A stretch of DNA of 64,000 nt from Bacteroidetes bacterium GWB2_32_14 (GTDB taxonomy: Bacteria; Bacteroidota; Bacteroidia; Bacteroidales; UBA12077). Every line of letters starts with the position of its first letter. Position 1 is the stretch's first letter. Where the stretch lies: assembly GCA_001768235.1 (NCBI GenBank), contig MENK01000008.1, positions 186,001 through 250,000 of the forward strand. Reading direction: 5' to 3'. The notes under the pieces are model-generated. The model saw only the letters and a list, made by a program, of their open reading frames with translations. It made no database searches and was not told the DNA's origin. Made by a program: the position numbers and the translations under genes. Of the stretch, positions 1-8,528 are shown piece by piece.

Positions 1-41
1 GTGTTAATCATTATTTTAGTATAATACAATAATATAATTAT

Positions 42-3000
42 ATGAGCGAGCAGATATTAAAGGCATTGATGCAGTTATTCGCGATTATTGCCCATCCATC
101 GAGTATTGCAAGCGACCGCAGATCTTTTGTTGAATATTTTTTAAAACGTCAATTAAACCAGGAAGCTGTAAAAACTTACATCGAAGTATTTGATTATTAT
201 TATGAAATACATCAGGAAAAACTAAGTGAGAAAAGCCTGCGTAAAAAAAGAACTTCATCAAGCTCGGTAAAAGTTTTAAAAATCTGTACACAGATAAACG
301 AAGAATTAACCCAACGTCAAAAAATTATAGTTCTGGTTCAGTTACTTGAATTTGTAAAATCGGGCGGAGAGATTACTGAACAGGAAATGGCCTTTGTAAC
401 AACTGTTGCCGATTCATTCCATGTACCTGAAGAGGAATATAAACATATTGAGGATCTTGCATTTTTTGGTTATGATAAAATGCCTTCAACTAAAAAATTA
501 TTAGTCATTGATAATATTATAGATTCTCAGTTTGAGAATGTTCTACATTTAACAAAACAAGCGCTTGAGGGACAAATCCGAATCCTTGAGGTAGATTCGT
601 CAAACATGTATTTAATAAAATACATTGGTGAAAGTGAATTGTATTTAAACGGGCAACTACTTGAAAAAGAAAAAATATATGTTCTGACCAATGGTTCTTC
701 AGTTCGAAACCCCAAAATTAAACCAATTTATTATGGCGATATTGTAAGCCAGTTTAATATTGACAGAATAAAATCACGAATTATTTTCGATGCACGCGAT
801 ATTGAATTTTTCTTTAAATCAGGAAAAACCGGTTTACATAAATTAAATTTTACAGAAGAATCGGGGAAATTGGTTGGAATTATGGGAGCCAGCGGTGCAG
901 GGAAATCAACCTTGCTCAATGTTTTAAACGGAACTTACCCTCCTTCAAAAGGTGAAATACTAATTAACGGAATAAACATTCATACAGAAAAAGATAAGAT
1001 CGAAGGTTTAATAGGGCATGTTTCCCAGGATGATTTGTTAATAGAAGAATTAACAGTTTATCAGAACCTTTATTACAATGCAAAACTTTGTTTTGACAAC
1101 TATACCGAAAAAGAAATTGAAAAAGCGGTTACAGATGTGCTTGAAAACCTCGGTTTATATGAAATCAGGGATATTGAGGTAGGTAACCCTTTAAACAAAA
1201 AGATTAGTGGAGGACAACGAAAAAGACTTAATATAGCTCTTGAATTAATACGTGAACCCGGGGTTTTATTTCTCGATGAACCTACTTCCGGCTTGTCATC
1301 GAGAGATTCAGAAAATATTCTCGATTTACTCAAAGAATTAACATTAAAAGGCAAGTTGGTTTTTGTTGTTATTCACCAACCATCATCCGGAATATTTAAA
1401 ATGTTTGATAAACTTCTGATTCTTGATAATGGAGGTTATTTGATATACGACGGAGACCCGATTGATTCTATTATTTATTTTAAGTCGAGCATACAACATG
1501 CAAACTGGAGCGAAAGCGAGTGTCATTGTTGTGGAAATGTAAACCCGGAACAAATTTTCAACATCATTGAAACAAAAGTTCTTGATGAATACGGGAATTT
1601 TACAATCGACAGAAAAATATCACCTGTTGAATGGAGAGATAATTTTGCAAAACAACAAGCTGAAGAACCAAAAGAAACAACCATATCCAAACAAATACCG
1701 CCAGATATAAAGCTTCCGGAGATATCTTTTAAAATACCCAATGGATTAAAACAACTTGTTGTATTTATTAAGCGCGATGTTCTTTCTAAAATGGCTAACA
1801 CCCAATATTTGGTAATCAACCTTTTAGAAGCCCCATTATTGGCATTTTTGCTCGCGTTTATCATTAAATATTACAATGTTAATGTAGGGAATGTAATTGG
1901 TTATAGTTTAAGCGAAAACAGCAATTTACCTGTTTATATTTTCATGTCAGTAATTGTCGGGTTATTTATTGGATTAACAGTTAGTGCAGAAGAAATTATT
2001 AAAGACAGGAAGATTCTTAAACGCGAAGCATTTCTTAATTTAAGCTGGTCGAGTTACCTGTTATCAAAAATTTCTGTATTATTTACCCTTTCGGCAATTC
2101 AATCTGTTGTTTTTGTAGTAATTGGTAACTCGATTATGGAAATTAAAGGAATGTACTTTGAATACTGGCTTGTTTTATTTAGTGCATGGTGTTTTTCGAA
2201 TATGTTGGGACTTGTGATATCCGATAGTTTCAAAACAGTTATTACCATTTATATTTTAATTCCATTCTTAATTATTCCACAGCTCATTTTAAGTGGTATT
2301 ATTGTGAAATTCGAAAAACTAAATCCAAATATTTCAAATCCGCGCGACATTCCATTTTATGGAGAAATTATAACTGCCCGATGGGCTTACGAGGCATTAG
2401 CCGTTTATCAGTTTAAAGAAAATAAGTATGAAAAACAGTTTTATGGGTTTGATAAAGCCATGAGCATTGCCGATTTCAAAAAAAACTACTGGATACGTAC
2501 ACTAAATAATAAAGTATCTTTTTTAGAACGAAATTTAGATAACACGGAGAAAAAACAAGAGATTGAGGATAACATCGAAGTCTTGCGAAAGGAAATAAGT
2601 AAAGAATTAAAATCAGAATCAGGTAAAATTGTAGCATTCAGAGATCTTGATAAATTGTATATAGATAAGTTCGACAAGGACGTAATTAATTCAGTAAAGA
2701 ATTACCTGGAAGTACTAAATAAGTATTATGTAAAACTATACAATAAGGCTAACGGGTTAAAAGATCAATTAATATCTAACTTGCAAAAAACCAGTGAAGA
2801 TCGTGAAAAATTCATGGAAATCAAACGAGAACATTACAACGAGAATTTATCTGAACTTATGCGTAATTCCAATGAGATAAACAGGATAATTGAATATAAC
2901 GGTGAATTATTCCAGAAAATAGATCCTATTTTCCTGGACCCTGCAAATCCATTTATTAAAGCCCATTTTTACGCACCCCGTAAGCAATTATTTGGAAAGT

Positions 3001-3131
3001 ATTACGATACTTTCTGGGTAAATATATCCATGATGTGGTTTATGACAATTGTTCTATATGTCATATTATATTTCAGGTTATTTAAGAAAACTTTAGAATT
3101 CTTTGAACAAAAAAGAATCAAGGCCAACTAA
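42..3131 (+). CDS. ABCG-like ABC transporter with N-terminal TerB-like and FHA-like regions
   Basis: Fused half-transporter of 1029 residues. Residues about 1-170 are helical and resemble a TerB-type domain; about 175-245 is a beta-rich stretch resembling the FHA-like segment that precedes some ABCG ATPases. The ATPase follows: Walker A GASGAGKS (282-289), signature ISGGQ (388-392) and Walker B with D412-E413. About six membrane segments follow from residue 590 (ABC-2 type), with a long charged, probably coiled-coil insert at about 790-990 before the last segment. The substrate cannot be read from sequence. It stands alone, with its stop followed at once by a hairpin terminator. The ATPase and permease are certain; the N-terminal domain assignments are pattern-based and less sure. 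Confidence 0.85.
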   Translation: MSEQILKALMQLFAIIAHPSSIASDRRSFVEYFLKRQLNQEAVKTYIEVFDYYYEIHQEKLSEKSLRKKRTSSSSVKVLKICTQINEELTQRQKIIVLVQLLEFVKSGGEITEQEMAFVTTVADSFHVPEEEYKHIEDLAFFGYDKMPSTKKLLVIDNIIDSQFENVLHLTKQALEGQIRILEVDSSNMYLIKYIGESELYLNGQLLEKEKIYVLTNGSSVRNPKIKPIYYGDIVSQFNIDRIKSRIIFDARDIEFFFKSGKTGLHKLNFTEESGKLVGIMGASGAGKSTLLNVLNGTYPPSKGEILINGINIHTEKDKIEGLIGHVSQDDLLIEELTVYQNLYYNAKLCFDNYTEKEIEKAVTDVLENLGLYEIRDIEVGNPLNKKISGGQRKRLNIALELIREPGVLFLDEPTSGLSSRDSENILDLLKELTLKGKLVFVVIHQPSSGIFKMFDKLLILDNGGYLIYDGDPIDSIIYFKSSIQHANWSESECHCCGNVNPEQIFNIIETKVLDEYGNFTIDRKISPVEWRDNFAKQQAEEPKETTISKQIPPDIKLPEISFKIPNGLKQLVVFIKRDVLSKMANTQYLVINLLEAPLLAFLLAFIIKYYNVNVGNVIGYSLSENSNLPVYIFMSVIVGLFIGLTVSAEEIIKDRKILKREAFLNLSWSSYLLSKISVLFTLSAIQSVVFVVIGNSIMEIKGMYFEYWLVLFSAWCFSNMLGLVISDSFKTVITIYILIPFLIIPQLILSGIIVKFEKLNPNISNPRDIPFYGEIITARWAYEALAVYQFKENKYEKQFYGFDKAMSIADFKKNYWIRTLNNKVSFLERNLDNTEKKQEIEDNIEVLRKEISKELKSESGKIVAFRDLDKLYIDKFDKDVINSVKNYLEVLNKYYVKLYNKANGLKDQLISNLQKTSEDREKFMEIKREHYNENLSELMRNSNEINRIIEYNGELFQKIDPIFLDPANPFIKAHFYAPRKQLFGKYYDTFWVNISMMWFMTIVLYVILYFRLFKKTLEFFEQKRIKAN

Positions 3132-3156
3132 ATTATTAAGTAAAAAGTTTAAATAC

Positions 3157-3193
3157 AAAAAGCTACAGCATATAAATATCCTGTAGCTTTTTT
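3157..3193. terminator. Bidirectional intrinsic terminator
   Basis: A perfect 12-bp stem (AAAAAGCTACAG, 3157-3168, with its complement at 3181-3192) encloses a 12-nt loop and has A- and T-tracts on its flanks. It lies between the convergent ABC transporter and the first SiaC gene and can serve both. Confidence 0.85.
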
Positions 3194-3213
3194 TAATATT
3201 TTTAAACTGGTAA

Positions 3214-3594
3214 TTAATCTACTACTTCAATCATTTTAAAAGGAATACGAATAATTGATTCGTAGTCTTCACCGGCTTCCAGCATATCTTCGTCGTCTTC
3301 TTCGTAGTACCAGTTAATAACAACCTCATTACGGGCTTTTTTTATTGTTTCCAGTTTTTTAAATACATCTAAAATACATTTAGAGGAGCTTGTATTAAAA
3401 TACTCAAGTTGAATATTTACCGTTGTAAGCTTTTGAGGTTCTTTTGAATATTCCTCAAGCCATTCAACCAATGGTCGATAGAATTCAATCGAGTTTTCAG
3501 GAATTGATCTTCCTTTTATTTCAATTATTCCGGTACCGGCATCGAAATTTACGGTTGGAGTTTTTGGAGTTCCTTCTATTGAAATTGATTCCAT
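3214..3594 (-). CDS. SiaC family regulatory phosphoprotein (DUF1987), copy 1
   Basis: This 126-residue protein has the length and fold pattern of SiaC, the switch protein of the Pseudomonas SiaABCD pathway, where SiaB phosphorylates SiaC, SiaA dephosphorylates it, and free SiaC activates the diguanylate cyclase SiaD. The motif YFNTSSSK (65-72) holds Thr68, which matches the phosphorylated threonine I recall for Pseudomonas SiaC. A conserved NWYYEEDDEDMLEAGE stretch follows near residue 95. The gene lies 30 nt downstream of a SiaB homologue and is probably co-transcribed with it. No SiaA-type phosphatase or GGDEF protein is adjacent, so the output target is unknown here. Confidence 0.85.
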   Translation of the reverse strand: MESISIEGTPKTPTVNFDAGTGIIEIKGRSIPENSIEFYRPLVEWLEEYSKEPQKLTTVNIQLEYFNTSSSKCILDVFKKLETIKKARNEVVINWYYEEDDEDMLEAGEDYESIIRIPFKMIEVVD

Positions 3595-3624
3595 ATTATT
3601 GATTTATTTAAAGATTTTATTAGT

Positions 3625-4173
3625 TTATTCAATGATAACATCTAATCTAAAAAAAGAATAATTCTGATCATATTCTTCAAATGCATAATCTATTTTTCCT
3701 TCAGTTCTTCGGGCAATATCAATTAAGCCCAATCCGCCGCCGCCTTTATCGGAAAACTTCTGATTATTTAAAACAAATTTATACAAGTCTTTTAGTTCTT
3801 CTTTTGAAAGAGTTTTTATTTTATCCAGTCGTTCTTTTAGCTTCTTAATTTTATCACTTTTAATAAAATTTCCGGTAATTACTTTATAGGTTTCACTTGT
3901 TTTTGTAATTACAAAAATGCCAAAATGCATATCAAGTTTATCGTTATAATCTTCAGGTAAATCGTCAACATGATGGTACAGGTTTTGAAGGCTTTCTACT
4001 AAGACATTGTATATTTTCTTCTTAATTCCTGAATTATCAATAACATGATCTAGCTTTGTTTCAACAACTCCTAATACGTTTGTAATAAGTTCGGCTGTAA
4101 TACTTCCTTTGTAAGCAAGCAAAACCTCCCCTTTATTCATTTTAGTGTAAAGCTCTTCAATATTAAAGCTCAT
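3625..4173 (-). CDS. SiaB family protein kinase (DUF6272), copy 1
   Basis: 182 residues. The sequence shows a GHKL-like kinase core: an N-box-like helix VLVESLQNLYHH near residue 57 and a glycine-rich ATP lid DKGGGGLGLIDIARR near 143-157. By family knowledge SiaB phosphorylates SiaC; the SiaC homologue immediately downstream is the expected substrate. The gene is the first of a two-gene unit, and a Bacteroidota -7 element lies 63-70 nt upstream of its ATG. It is soluble, with no sensor domain, so the input signal is not evident. Confidence 0.82.
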   Translation of the reverse strand: MSFNIEELYTKMNKGEVLLAYKGSITAELITNVLGVVETKLDHVIDNSGIKKKIYNVLVESLQNLYHHVDDLPEDYNDKLDMHFGIFVITKTSETYKVITGNFIKSDKIKKLKERLDKIKTLSKEELKDLYKFVLNNQKFSDKGGGGLGLIDIARRTEGKIDYAFEEYDQNYSFFRLDVIIE

Positions 4174-4235
4174 ACTGGCTTTATGGTTAAATCTGTTTCA
4201 AGTTTTATAAATTTAAAACTTTTTTTATAGTAAAA

Positions 4236-4243
4236 CAAATATA
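4236..4243 (-). promoter_or_regulatory. Putative -7 element for the first siaB-siaC unit
   Basis: TATATTTG on the minus strand matches the Bacteroidota -7 consensus TAnnTTTG and lies about 65 nt upstream of the siaB start. No clear TTG was found at -33. Confidence 0.45.
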
Positions 4244-4398
4244 ATTAAAAAACGGTTCACTTGTTATATTTATATCCACGTTAATTAAGATATATTTATT
4301 TTCTAAAGTTTTAAAATGATGAATAAAAATAGAAAAGTAAAATCACAATACAAAAAAAATATTCCAATCGCATAAAAATAATTTATGAATGAATTATT

Positions 4399-4658
4399 TT
4401 AGTATATGAACGATATCGGCTTGTTTAATTTTTTATCCTTTTTGCTTCCTTTATAAATAGAATATTTAAGGAATTTTACATTCGGGAGTGCCGTTATAAA
4501 GCGTCCGTTTTTTCCCTGATGTAATCCAAAATATTTAATCGCTACATCAGTATTCTACAGATGGTCTTTTTTCAAATTTTTCTCGAAATTGCAATTGCAT
4601 CTTTCGTTTTTAATGTTACATATTTTGAGTGAGTAAAAGAACTTGATGAAAGTTTGCT
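4399..4658 (-). pseudogene. Possible decayed gene remnant in a 543-bp gap
   Basis: The gap 4174-4716 has no intact gene. On the minus strand two protein-like stretches can be read in different frames. The downstream one reads NTDVAIKYFGLHQGKNGRF, then ITALPNVKFLKYSIYKG, and runs to a stop at 4399. The upstream one reads SKYVTLKTKDAIAISRK. They are separated by one frameshift near 4585 and an in-frame TAG near 4552. I do not recognise a family. It may be a degraded ORF or chance coding in AT-rich DNA. Confidence 0.25.
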
Positions 4659-4716
4659 TTATATATCATCATTTTATCGCCATAGGATTCTTGCCTGCTT
4701 TATATTAACTTTCAGA

Positions 4717-5265
4717 TTAACAATTGTTTTTTAAAAAATCAGTTACTATAATTTTAGCATTCTCAAATCTATTTTCACCAACTCCTTTAATTATTTCGTA
4801 TTTGAAAGTATATTTTTCGAGTTCCGATTTATACATTTGAAAAAGTTTTTCGCGCATTTCGCCCCCGTTTTCACGAACATTATCAGGTATCCAGGGAATT
4901 TCTGTATTGCATAATAAAAACAAATCAATTTTCAATGCCATTATATTATTTTCGAGCCATTCAGGAACTTTATTATAAACCACTTTAAACCAAATTTTAG
5001 TAATAATCAGGAATGTATCGTAAAATAACACATGATTAGCCCTTTTTAAGTATTTAGATTCCATCTCAATTTGTTTTCTGGCAATATGTTCAACATCGAT
5101 AAATGTATAATGCCTGTTCAGTTTTTCGATATATTCCCTGGCATACTCGGGAACGTATATGGTATTGAATTGCCTGGAAAGAAATTGTGCAAGTTCAGTT
5201 TTACCGGTTGATTCCGGCCCGATTATTACTATGCGTTTTATATTTTTTTCAAATCTTTCCGCCAT
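4717..5265 (-). CDS. nadR: NadR-type nicotinamide riboside kinase (AAA ATPase)
   Basis: This 182-residue P-loop kinase phosphorylates nicotinamide riboside to NMN in NAD salvage. Walker A GPESTGKTELA lies at about residues 16-26, followed by the family motif VPEYAREY and later DLFLLCNTEIPWIPDNVRENG. It corresponds to the C-terminal kinase domain of E. coli NadR only; the N-terminal repressor and adenylyltransferase domains are absent. The start overlaps the end of pnuC by 28 nt, so uptake and phosphorylation are translationally coupled, which supports the assignment over other small P-loop kinases. Confidence 0.85.
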   Translation of the reverse strand: MAERFEKNIKRIVIIGPESTGKTELAQFLSRQFNTIYVPEYAREYIEKLNRHYTFIDVEHIARKQIEMESKYLKRANHVLFYDTFLIITKIWFKVVYNKVPEWLENNIMALKIDLFLLCNTEIPWIPDNVRENGGEMREKLFQMYKSELEKYTFKYEIIKGVGENRFENAKIIVTDFLKNNC

Positions 5266-5834
5266 TCAAAATATCCGATTATTGCAAGAATTGTATATAC
5301 AGTAAACAATATAACCGTAGCGTATAACCCTTTATAAAAATACAAAGCTAATGATACAGTATCAACAACTACCCAAAGAATCCAATGTTCAATAATTTTA
5401 CGCGCAAGCATCCATGTCGCGACTAAACTTAAAGCTGTTGTAAATGCATCCCAATAAGGTAAAGGAGAATCAGTAAAATTAACCAATACATATGCAATTA
5501 TTACAAAGAAAACAGCATTAACAATAAAGAGTATTATTCCCAGTTTTAAATCAGTAACAGTAACTTCAAGGTTATCCGTTTTATTTTTTTTCCCTCCATA
5601 AAGCCAAAAGTACCATCCATAAATACTAACAAAAACATAATAAGCCTGCAACCCCATATCGGCATAAAACTTGGAAATAAAAAAAACATAGACATATAAT
5701 AGTGAAGTAATTAAACCAACCGGCCAGCACCATATATTTTGTTTTATTGAAAAGAAAATATATAAAATGCCAAAAATCGTTCCGAGTACTTCGACAAGAT
5801 GATTATTTATCCAGAGAATAATTTCGCTGAGCAT
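5238..5834 (-). CDS. pnuC: Nicotinamide riboside transporter PnuC
   Basis: 198-residue inner-membrane protein with about seven hydrophobic segments. PnuC hallmarks are visible: IKQNIWCWPVGLI near residue 30, YGWYFW near 72, and ILWVVVDTVSLALYFYKGL near 153-171, the conserved W-x3-D region of the binding path. It imports nicotinamide riboside by facilitated diffusion, trapped by phosphorylation through the overlapping downstream kinase. It sits 58 nt after the protease gene on the same strand. I saw no TPP or NAD riboswitch upstream, which argues against a thiamine-type PnuT. Confidence 0.9.
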   Translation of the reverse strand: MLSEIILWINNHLVEVLGTIFGILYIFFSIKQNIWCWPVGLITSLLYVYVFFISKFYADMGLQAYYVFVSIYGWYFWLYGGKKNKTDNLEVTVTDLKLGIILFIVNAVFFVIIAYVLVNFTDSPLPYWDAFTTALSLVATWMLARKIIEHWILWVVVDTVSLALYFYKGLYATVILFTVYTILAIIGYFEWRKDLKKI

Positions 5835-5892
5835 TCATTGAGTTTTTTGAATGCTGTAAAGTTATTTTAATAAATATTAAAACCTAAAAATG

Positions 5893-7494
5893 TTATTGGT
5901 TAATTAAAACTTCTGAATGATATTTCTCCCAGTTTTTAGCAACTTCAACAGCTTTATTAAATCCCTTATCACGAACATTCACAATCTGGTAATATTCGCT
6001 CATATCCCATAAATCTCTCGCGATAAGAGCTTTAATTATTAAAGAAAAATCATATTCAGATTTTTTGGCATCATCTCCTTTAGGTTCTATTTTGTTATTT
6101 GCCCCGTAAATTACAAGTTCTTCAATCATTTTAGGAGTTACAACAAACTTTTCGTTATATGTATTAAAGTCAGGATACTTTGATTTTAATGATTTTCTAT
6201 TTTTATCGATATAATCCAGAACAAAAGAATTAAGAACTCCCTGTCGAACCATCTTGCTATAAAATTCTGTAACAGAAGTAGTATCGAGAGGAACAAATAT
6301 ATCGGGCATAATACCTCCGCCACCATAAACGATTCGTTTATTTTGCAGGGTAAAATATTTTAAAGAGTCGTGAAAGTTAATGCTGTCTTTATTCATCATC
6401 TCTCCTTGCTGATAGCGGGTAAGCAATTCTTTTTCATAATTATCCATTCCTTTATCGTAAGGTTTCTGAATTACTCTTCCTGTAGGTGTATGATATCTTG
6501 CAATTGTTAATCGAATCATTGAACCATCGGGTAAATAAAATGGTTTCTGCACCAATCCCTTGCCAAAAGAACGACGGCCAATAATAATTCCTCTATCCCA
6601 GTCCTGAACAGCTCCGGCTACAATTTCACTTGCTGAAGCAGACCCTTCGTCAATAAGTATAATAACATTCCCATCCTGACATATACCATCGTTTGTAGCA
6701 AAGCTTTCTGTACGCGGAACACGCAATCCTTCAGTAAAAACAATAAGTTTATTGTCATCGAGGAAGTGATCGGCCAATTCAATGGCTTTATCCAGGTATC
6801 CTCCTCCATTATCACGAAGATCAAGAATCAATGATTTTGAACCTTGTGCTTTTAGTTTTTTTATCTTTTCAACAAACTCATCAACGGTAGTTAAAGCAAA
6901 ACGATTAATTTTTATATAAGCAATATCCTTATCTATTAAATAAGCAGCATCGACACTGAAAATTGGAATTTTATCACGGGTAATTGTAAACGATAATAAT
7001 TCTTTAACGCCCTTACGTTTAATCCATACAATAACTTTGGTTCCTTTTTCACCCAATAATCGATCGCGAACACCAGTATTTGAGATTCCTTTACCTGCTA
7101 CAATCTCCTCGTTAATTTTAACTATTCTGTCGCCGGCACGTAAGCCAACTTTTTCAGAAGGCCCTCCCGAGATTGGAGAAATTACATATATGGTATCGTT
7201 TAATAAATTAAATTGAATTCCTATTCCCTCGAAATTACCTTCAAGAGGTTCGTTCATTTCTTTTACTTCGTCTTCAGGAATGTAAACCGAATGAGGGTCA
7301 AGCTCTTTAAGCACATTAATAATTGCATTTTCAACAAGTTTAGGGCTATTGACAGTATCAACATAAAAATTTGATATATAACCCATTGCCCTGCTAAACT
7401 TGAAAATATCTTCGGTAAGATATTGAGAGAAACAATTAGCAGGAATTGTAAGTAATGCTATAATAAAAAGTATGAGGTGTTTTCTTTTTTGCAT
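5893..7494 (-). CDS. S41 family C-terminal processing peptidase
   Basis: 533 residues with an N-terminal signal peptide (hydrophobic core about 7-22), so it acts in the periplasm or at the envelope. A PDZ domain covers about 85-170 and recognises exposed C-termini. The S41 catalytic core follows: GSASASE (284-290), with the predicted nucleophile Ser287, and FGKGLVQ (310-316), with Lys312 25 residues later, the usual Ser-Lys spacing, plus Gln316. The 180-residue C-terminal extension is typical of Bacteroidota homologues. Substrates are unknown. It is followed on the same strand by pnuC and preceded by the second siaC. Confidence 0.9.
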   Translation of the reverse strand: MQKRKHLILFIIALLTIPANCFSQYLTEDIFKFSRAMGYISNFYVDTVNSPKLVENAIINVLKELDPHSVYIPEDEVKEMNEPLEGNFEGIGIQFNLLNDTIYVISPISGGPSEKVGLRAGDRIVKINEEIVAGKGISNTGVRDRLLGEKGTKVIVWIKRKGVKELLSFTITRDKIPIFSVDAAYLIDKDIAYIKINRFALTTVDEFVEKIKKLKAQGSKSLILDLRDNGGGYLDKAIELADHFLDDNKLIVFTEGLRVPRTESFATNDGICQDGNVIILIDEGSASASEIVAGAVQDWDRGIIIGRRSFGKGLVQKPFYLPDGSMIRLTIARYHTPTGRVIQKPYDKGMDNYEKELLTRYQQGEMMNKDSINFHDSLKYFTLQNKRIVYGGGGIMPDIFVPLDTTSVTEFYSKMVRQGVLNSFVLDYIDKNRKSLKSKYPDFNTYNEKFVVTPKMIEELVIYGANNKIEPKGDDAKKSEYDFSLIIKALIARDLWDMSEYYQIVNVRDKGFNKAVEVAKNWEKYHSEVLINQ

Positions 7495-7528
7495 AATTAG
7501 TGAATTTTGTTATCAAATAATAACTTAA

Positions 7529-7930
7529 TTATATACGGGCAATAAAATTAAAATCCATGCGAATAACATCTGAAAGATCTTCGCCATCTTCGAGTATCTG
7601 ATCGTCCAAATCCTCGTAATACCAATTGCAATTTATTATTGCTCCTTTTAATGAAAGTTTCTTAAAAAAATCAAGAATTTGAAGAATGTATTTTGATGAT
7701 GCTGAATTTATATATGTTAGATCAAAATTTAGATCGAATTTTAATTTATTTACTTCACTCTCGTTTTTAAGAAGATGACTTACATATTGATCGATTTTAA
7801 ATATTATTGATTCGTAAAACGCAACCACATCTTCAGGGCGTGAAATACCTGATAATTCAAATGTTTTATTTTTAACATCGAAAACAATTTTCGGAGTAAT
7901 TTCTGTTGGCTCAATGTAAAGGTTTTCCAT
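7529..7930 (-). CDS. SiaC family regulatory phosphoprotein, copy 2
   Basis: 133-residue paralogue of the SiaC protein at 3214-3594. It keeps the family pattern (TPKIVFD near the N-terminus and CNWYYEDLDDQILEDGED near the C-terminus), but the phosphosite motif reads YINSASSK (73-80), placing Ser76 where copy 1 has Thr68. It lies 11 nt downstream of the second siaB, so the two are probably translated together. The Thr-to-Ser change and sequence divergence suggest a separate, insulated kinase-substrate pair. Confidence 0.82.
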   Translation of the reverse strand: MENLYIEPTEITPKIVFDVKNKTFELSGISRPEDVVAFYESIIFKIDQYVSHLLKNESEVNKLKFDLNFDLTYINSASSKYILQILDFFKKLSLKGAIINCNWYYEDLDDQILEDGEDLSDVIRMDFNFIARI

Positions 7931-7941
7931 GGTATTACTAA

Positions 7942-8487
7942 CTATGTATTTGAATATACTTTAATTCGCAGGGTGTAATTTAAGAATTTATTATCAATTT
8001 GCTTAAAAGAATATTTAATTTTATTATGAGTAATCTTGGCAATACGAATAAGTCCAACTCCGGGTGTATCTTTTTCGATATAAACTCCTTCAAGAAGTTT
8101 TTTTAAGTAGAATTCTTTTAATAATACTTTGTTATATTCATTTATTTCCTTGATTTTATTCTCTAATAAACTAACATGTTCAATTTTAAGTGGATTCGCC
8201 GATTCTATTTCAAATCCTCTCGCGATTTTAGATATTTTGATATAAGGGAGATTTATTCCTTCTGGTAATTCATTTTGAATAGATTGAACATACTTGTAAT
8301 TATTTTCGAGTATTTCAATCATAACAATCAACATTTTTTTAAATACAGAAGTCGGAAGTTTATGAATTTTATTGATTTCATAAAAATCCCTAATCAACTT
8401 ATTTACTATAGAATGACTAAAAAATCCTTCATATTGAAATAGTATCTTAGTATCTTTCATTGTAATTGTTGATTTTCTTACACTCAT
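7942..8487 (-). CDS. SiaB family protein kinase, copy 2
   Basis: 181-residue paralogue of the SiaB at 3625-4173. The N-box-like helix is LIVMIEILENNYKYV near residue 50, and the ATP lid is reduced to TPGVGLIRIAKI near 140-151, less glycine-rich than in copy 1. Its probable substrate is the siaC 11 nt downstream. It is preceded by the guaA terminator hairpin. Assignment rests on the shared pattern and gene pairing; kinase activity of this diverged copy is inferred. Confidence 0.75.
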   Translation of the reverse strand: MSVRKSTITMKDTKILFQYEGFFSHSIVNKLIRDFYEINKIHKLPTSVFKKMLIVMIEILENNYKYVQSIQNELPEGINLPYIKISKIARGFEIESANPLKIEHVSLLENKIKEINEYNKVLLKEFYLKKLLEGVYIEKDTPGVGLIRIAKITHNKIKYSFKQIDNKFLNYTLRIKVYSNT

Positions 8488-8500
8488 TTTAACAAAAGAA

Positions 8501-8525
8501 AAAGGAAAAAGTTCCTTTTTCCTTT
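8501..8525. terminator. Intrinsic terminator downstream of guaA
   Basis: An 11-bp perfect stem (AAAGGAAAAAG with its complement, 8501-8511 and 8515-8525) and a 3-nt loop lie just past the guaA stop; read on the minus strand it runs into a T-rich tract. It separates guaA from the second siaB-siaC pair. Confidence 0.7.
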
Positions 8526-8528
8526 ATT

